From CAZUQP01 sp964484285 (GTDB lineage Bacteria > Pseudomonadota > Gammaproteobacteria > DSM-16500), in NCBI GenBank assembly GCA_964484285.1, contig CAZAEO010000087.1, positions 1-9,004 of the forward strand: a DNA stretch of 9,004 nt. The letters are read 5' to 3'. Made by a program: the position numbers and the translations under genes. The notes under the pieces were generated by a model. It did not search any database and had not been told where the DNA came from. It was given only the letters and a program-made list of their open reading frames with translations. Shown piece after piece: positions 7,445 through 9,004 of this stretch; within the stretch, counting starts at the first letter, position 1, and every line of letters begins with the position of its first letter.

Positions 7445-8769
7445 TGTTCGAGGTAGTGAATATTGACTAGACCCCGTTGGAACGTATTGCCGCGCAAGAT
7501 ATCTTGATGCAAGGGTAAATTGGTTTTAATGCCGTCGATAACGGTTTCTTCTAACGCATTGCGCATTTTAGCAAGCGCAATTTCTCGATTTTCGCCATGC
7601 GCAATGATTTTCGCAATTAACGAATCATAATAAGGAGGAACAATATAGCTGCTATAAATATGTGAATCGAGTCTTATCCCTGGGCCACCGGGTGCATGAA
7701 AATGCTGAATAGTGCCAGGGCAAGGCATGAAAGAGCGAGGGTCTTCCGCATTAATTCGACACTCAATAGCATGGCCTTTTATTTTAACGTCAGCTTGGGT
7801 AAAGGAAAGTTTGTGTCCTGCGGCAATACGAAGTTGTTCTTTCACAATATCAATACCGGTTATCATCTCGGTAACAGGATGTTCTACTTGAATACGAGTA
7901 TTCATTTCGATGAAATAAAATGCTTTGTTTTCATAGAGAAATTCAAAGGTTCCAGCGCCACGATACTTCATATCACGACACGCTTTTGCACATCGTTCAC
8001 CCATTGTTGTGCGTTGTTCTGCCGTGATTCCAGGCGCAGGTGCTTCTTCAATAATTTTTTGATGACGTCGCTGGATTGAGCAATCACGTTCGCCAAGGTG
8101 AATCGCATTTCCTTCCCCATCACCCATCACTTGGATTTCAATGTGACGTGGATTTTGTAAATATTTTTCCATATAGACTTTATCATTATTAAATGCTGCG
8201 CGTGCTTCAGTACGCGTCATCGCAATCGCATTTAATAAATGAGATTCTGTATGTACAACGCGCATGCCGCGTCCGCCACCGCCACCTGCCGCTTTGATAA
8301 TGACAGGATAACCAATTTCTCGCGCGGTCTTGATGGTTGCTGCATCATCAAGGCCGATAGATTCATTTGACCCTGGAACACAGGGAATGCCTAACTGCCG
8401 CATTGCTTGAATAGCGGCTACTTTATCACCCATTTGGCGAATATTATTTGGATGCGGTCCAATAAAAATAAAACCGCTTTTTTCGACTTGTTCAGCAAAA
8501 TCAGCATTTTCTGCGAGAAATCCGTAACCCGGATGGATGGCGATTGCATCGGTAATTTCTGCTGCGCTAATGATAGCTGGAATACTCAGGTAGCTTTCTG
8601 CAGCAGGTGGCGGGCCAATGCAGACAGATTCATCGGCAAGTCGCACATGCATCAATTCACGATCTGCTGTGGAATGCACTGCTACGGTTTTAATACCTAA
8701 TTCTTTGCAAGCACGTAAAATGCGAAGGGCAATTTCTCCGCGATTAGCAATAACAATTTTGTTTAACAT
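7429..8769 (-). CDS. accC: AccC, biotin carboxylase subunit of acetyl-CoA carboxylase
   Basis: AccC uses ATP and bicarbonate to carboxylate the biotin carried on AccB, the first half-reaction of malonyl-CoA synthesis for fatty acids; it acts in the cytoplasm. The protein has 446 residues from the ATG at 8769 (E. coli 449), and the numbering runs co-linear with E. coli. An N-terminal biotin-carboxylase fold (KIVIANRGEIALRILRAC) is followed by an ATP-grasp domain with the glycine-rich loop GGGGGRGMR (162-170), then the C-terminal domain. Active-site residues K116, K159, H209, E276, E288, R292, E296 and R338 are all present, so it looks fully functional. The frame can be extended to a TTG at 8796 or an ATG at 8781, but MLNKIVIANRGE matches the family start, and the ATG at 8781 has its Shine-Dalgarno sequence directly abutting it. 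The gap to the accB stop is 19 nt, so the two genes are co-transcribed. Its last codons overlap the prmA remnant. Confidence 0.97.
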   Translation of the reverse strand: MLNKIVIANRGEIALRILRACKELGIKTVAVHSTADRELMHVRLADESVCIGPPPAAESYLSIPAIISAAEITDAIAIHPGYGFLAENADFAEQVEKSGFIFIGPHPNNIRQMGDKVAAIQAMRQLGIPCVPGSNESIGLDDAATIKTAREIGYPVIIKAAGGGGGRGMRVVHTESHLLNAIAMTRTEARAAFNNDKVYMEKYLQNPRHIEIQVMGDGEGNAIHLGERDCSIQRRHQKIIEEAPAPGITAEQRTTMGERCAKACRDMKYRGAGTFEFLYENKAFYFIEMNTRIQVEHPVTEMITGIDIVKEQLRIAAGHKLSFTQADVKIKGHAIECRINAEDPRSFMPCPGTIQHFHAPGGPGIRLDSHIYSSYIVPPYYDSLIAKIIAHGENREIALAKMRNALEETVIDGIKTNLPLHQDILRGNTFQRGLVNIHYLEQWLDL

Positions 8770-8788
8770 GTGTTCTTTCATTCCCTGT

Positions 8789-9004
8789 TTATTCAATCAC
8801 AATGAGAGGTTGATTAAATTCGACCGGAGCGCCATTTTCGACAAGGATGGCGGCAATAGCGCCAGCTTTATCCGCTTCGATTTGATTGAACATTTTCATT
8901 GCTTCAATTAAACAAAGAATATCGCCGGGTTTGACAGATTGCCCAACCTGAATAAAGGGCTTTGCTCCGGGTGACGGGGCAAGATACACTGTCCCTACCA
9001 TGGG
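8789..9004 (-). CDS. accB: AccB, biotin carboxyl carrier protein of acetyl-CoA carboxylase (5' end outside window)
   Basis: AccB carries the covalently bound biotin that AccC carboxylates and the AccA/AccD transferase unloads. Only the C-terminal 71 residues, which make up the biotinyl (lipoyl-like) domain, are in the window; the frame is open to the right edge. The biotinylation motif EAMKM is present, with the acceptor lysine codon at 8894-8896. The family features PMVGT..LAPSPGAKPF (including the protruding-thumb region typical of AccB) and the ending PVEFNQPLIVIE match E. coli AccB closely. The internal ATG at 9001 is not the start: the preceding codon encodes the Pro of the conserved PMVGT. 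The Ala/Pro-rich linker and N-terminal domain lie beyond the window. accC follows after 19 nt. Confidence 0.96.
   Translation of the reverse strand, partial: PMVGTVYLAPSPGAKPFIQVGQSVKPGDILCLIEAMKMFNQIEADKAGAIAAILVENGAPVEFNQPLIVIE

Noticed and set aside
7696..8700. Plus-strand ORFs of about 97-127 codons (7696-8079, 8407-8700)
   Set aside because: They lie antisense inside accC, which has a complete family match; the translations resemble no known domain and look like shadow frames.
8770..8796. Longer AccC start (TTG at 8796 or ATG at 8781)
   Set aside because: The extra residues are not part of the conserved AccC N-terminus, the TTG overlaps the accB stop, and the ATG at 8781 has AGGGA directly abutting it.
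1..9004. CRISPR arrays, insertion sequences, tRNA/rRNA genes, riboswitches
   Set aside because: Reading both strands showed no spaced direct repeats, transposase-like frames, terminal inverted repeats or recognisable structural RNA; nearly all the window is coding.

Overview
This window looks like a chromosomal segment from an AT-rich, Dot/Icm-carrying gammaproteobacterium of the order Legionellales (Legionella/Coxiella relatives). The evidence is an icmB/dotO-like gene next to icmH(dotU)-icmF, followed by a gammaproteobacterial accB-accC...fis block. The genus cannot be fixed from the sequence alone.

Layout: on the + strand, positions 1-2387 hold the 3' four-fifths of icmB/dotO, a VirB4-type ATPase of the type IVB secretion system, cut by the left edge. 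It converges with a minus-strand operon, icmH(dotU)-icmF (6625 down to 2395). The two opposing stop codons are only 7 nt apart, with no visible terminator hairpin between them. icmH and icmF overlap, and the pair has its own extended -10 promoter around 6654-6662 and a good ribosome binding site. Upstream, still on the minus strand, lie fis (7078-6773), closed by a textbook intrinsic terminator (6744-6720), and then the biotin-dependent acetyl-CoA carboxylase genes accC (8769-7429) and accB (from the right edge to 8789).

The most notable item is between accC and fis. In many gammaproteobacteria the order is accB-accC-prmA-(dusB)-fis. Here only an 83-codon ORF remains, and its first ~60 residues match the C-terminal end of PrmA (ribosomal protein L11 methyltransferase). 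It abuts and slightly overlaps the accC stop. I read it as the stump of a prmA gene that lost roughly its first four-fifths by deletion; dusB is also absent. An imperfect 12-13 bp inverted repeat overlaps the candidate fis promoter in the adjacent spacer.

Functionally, IcmH and IcmF form an inner-membrane pair that stabilises the Dot/Icm core complex, and IcmB is one of its cytoplasmic ATPases. AccB and AccC carry and carboxylate biotin for fatty-acid synthesis. Fis is a nucleoid protein and global regulator. I found no novel defence, mobile or RNA system; the window is mostly recognisable genes with an unusual arrangement.
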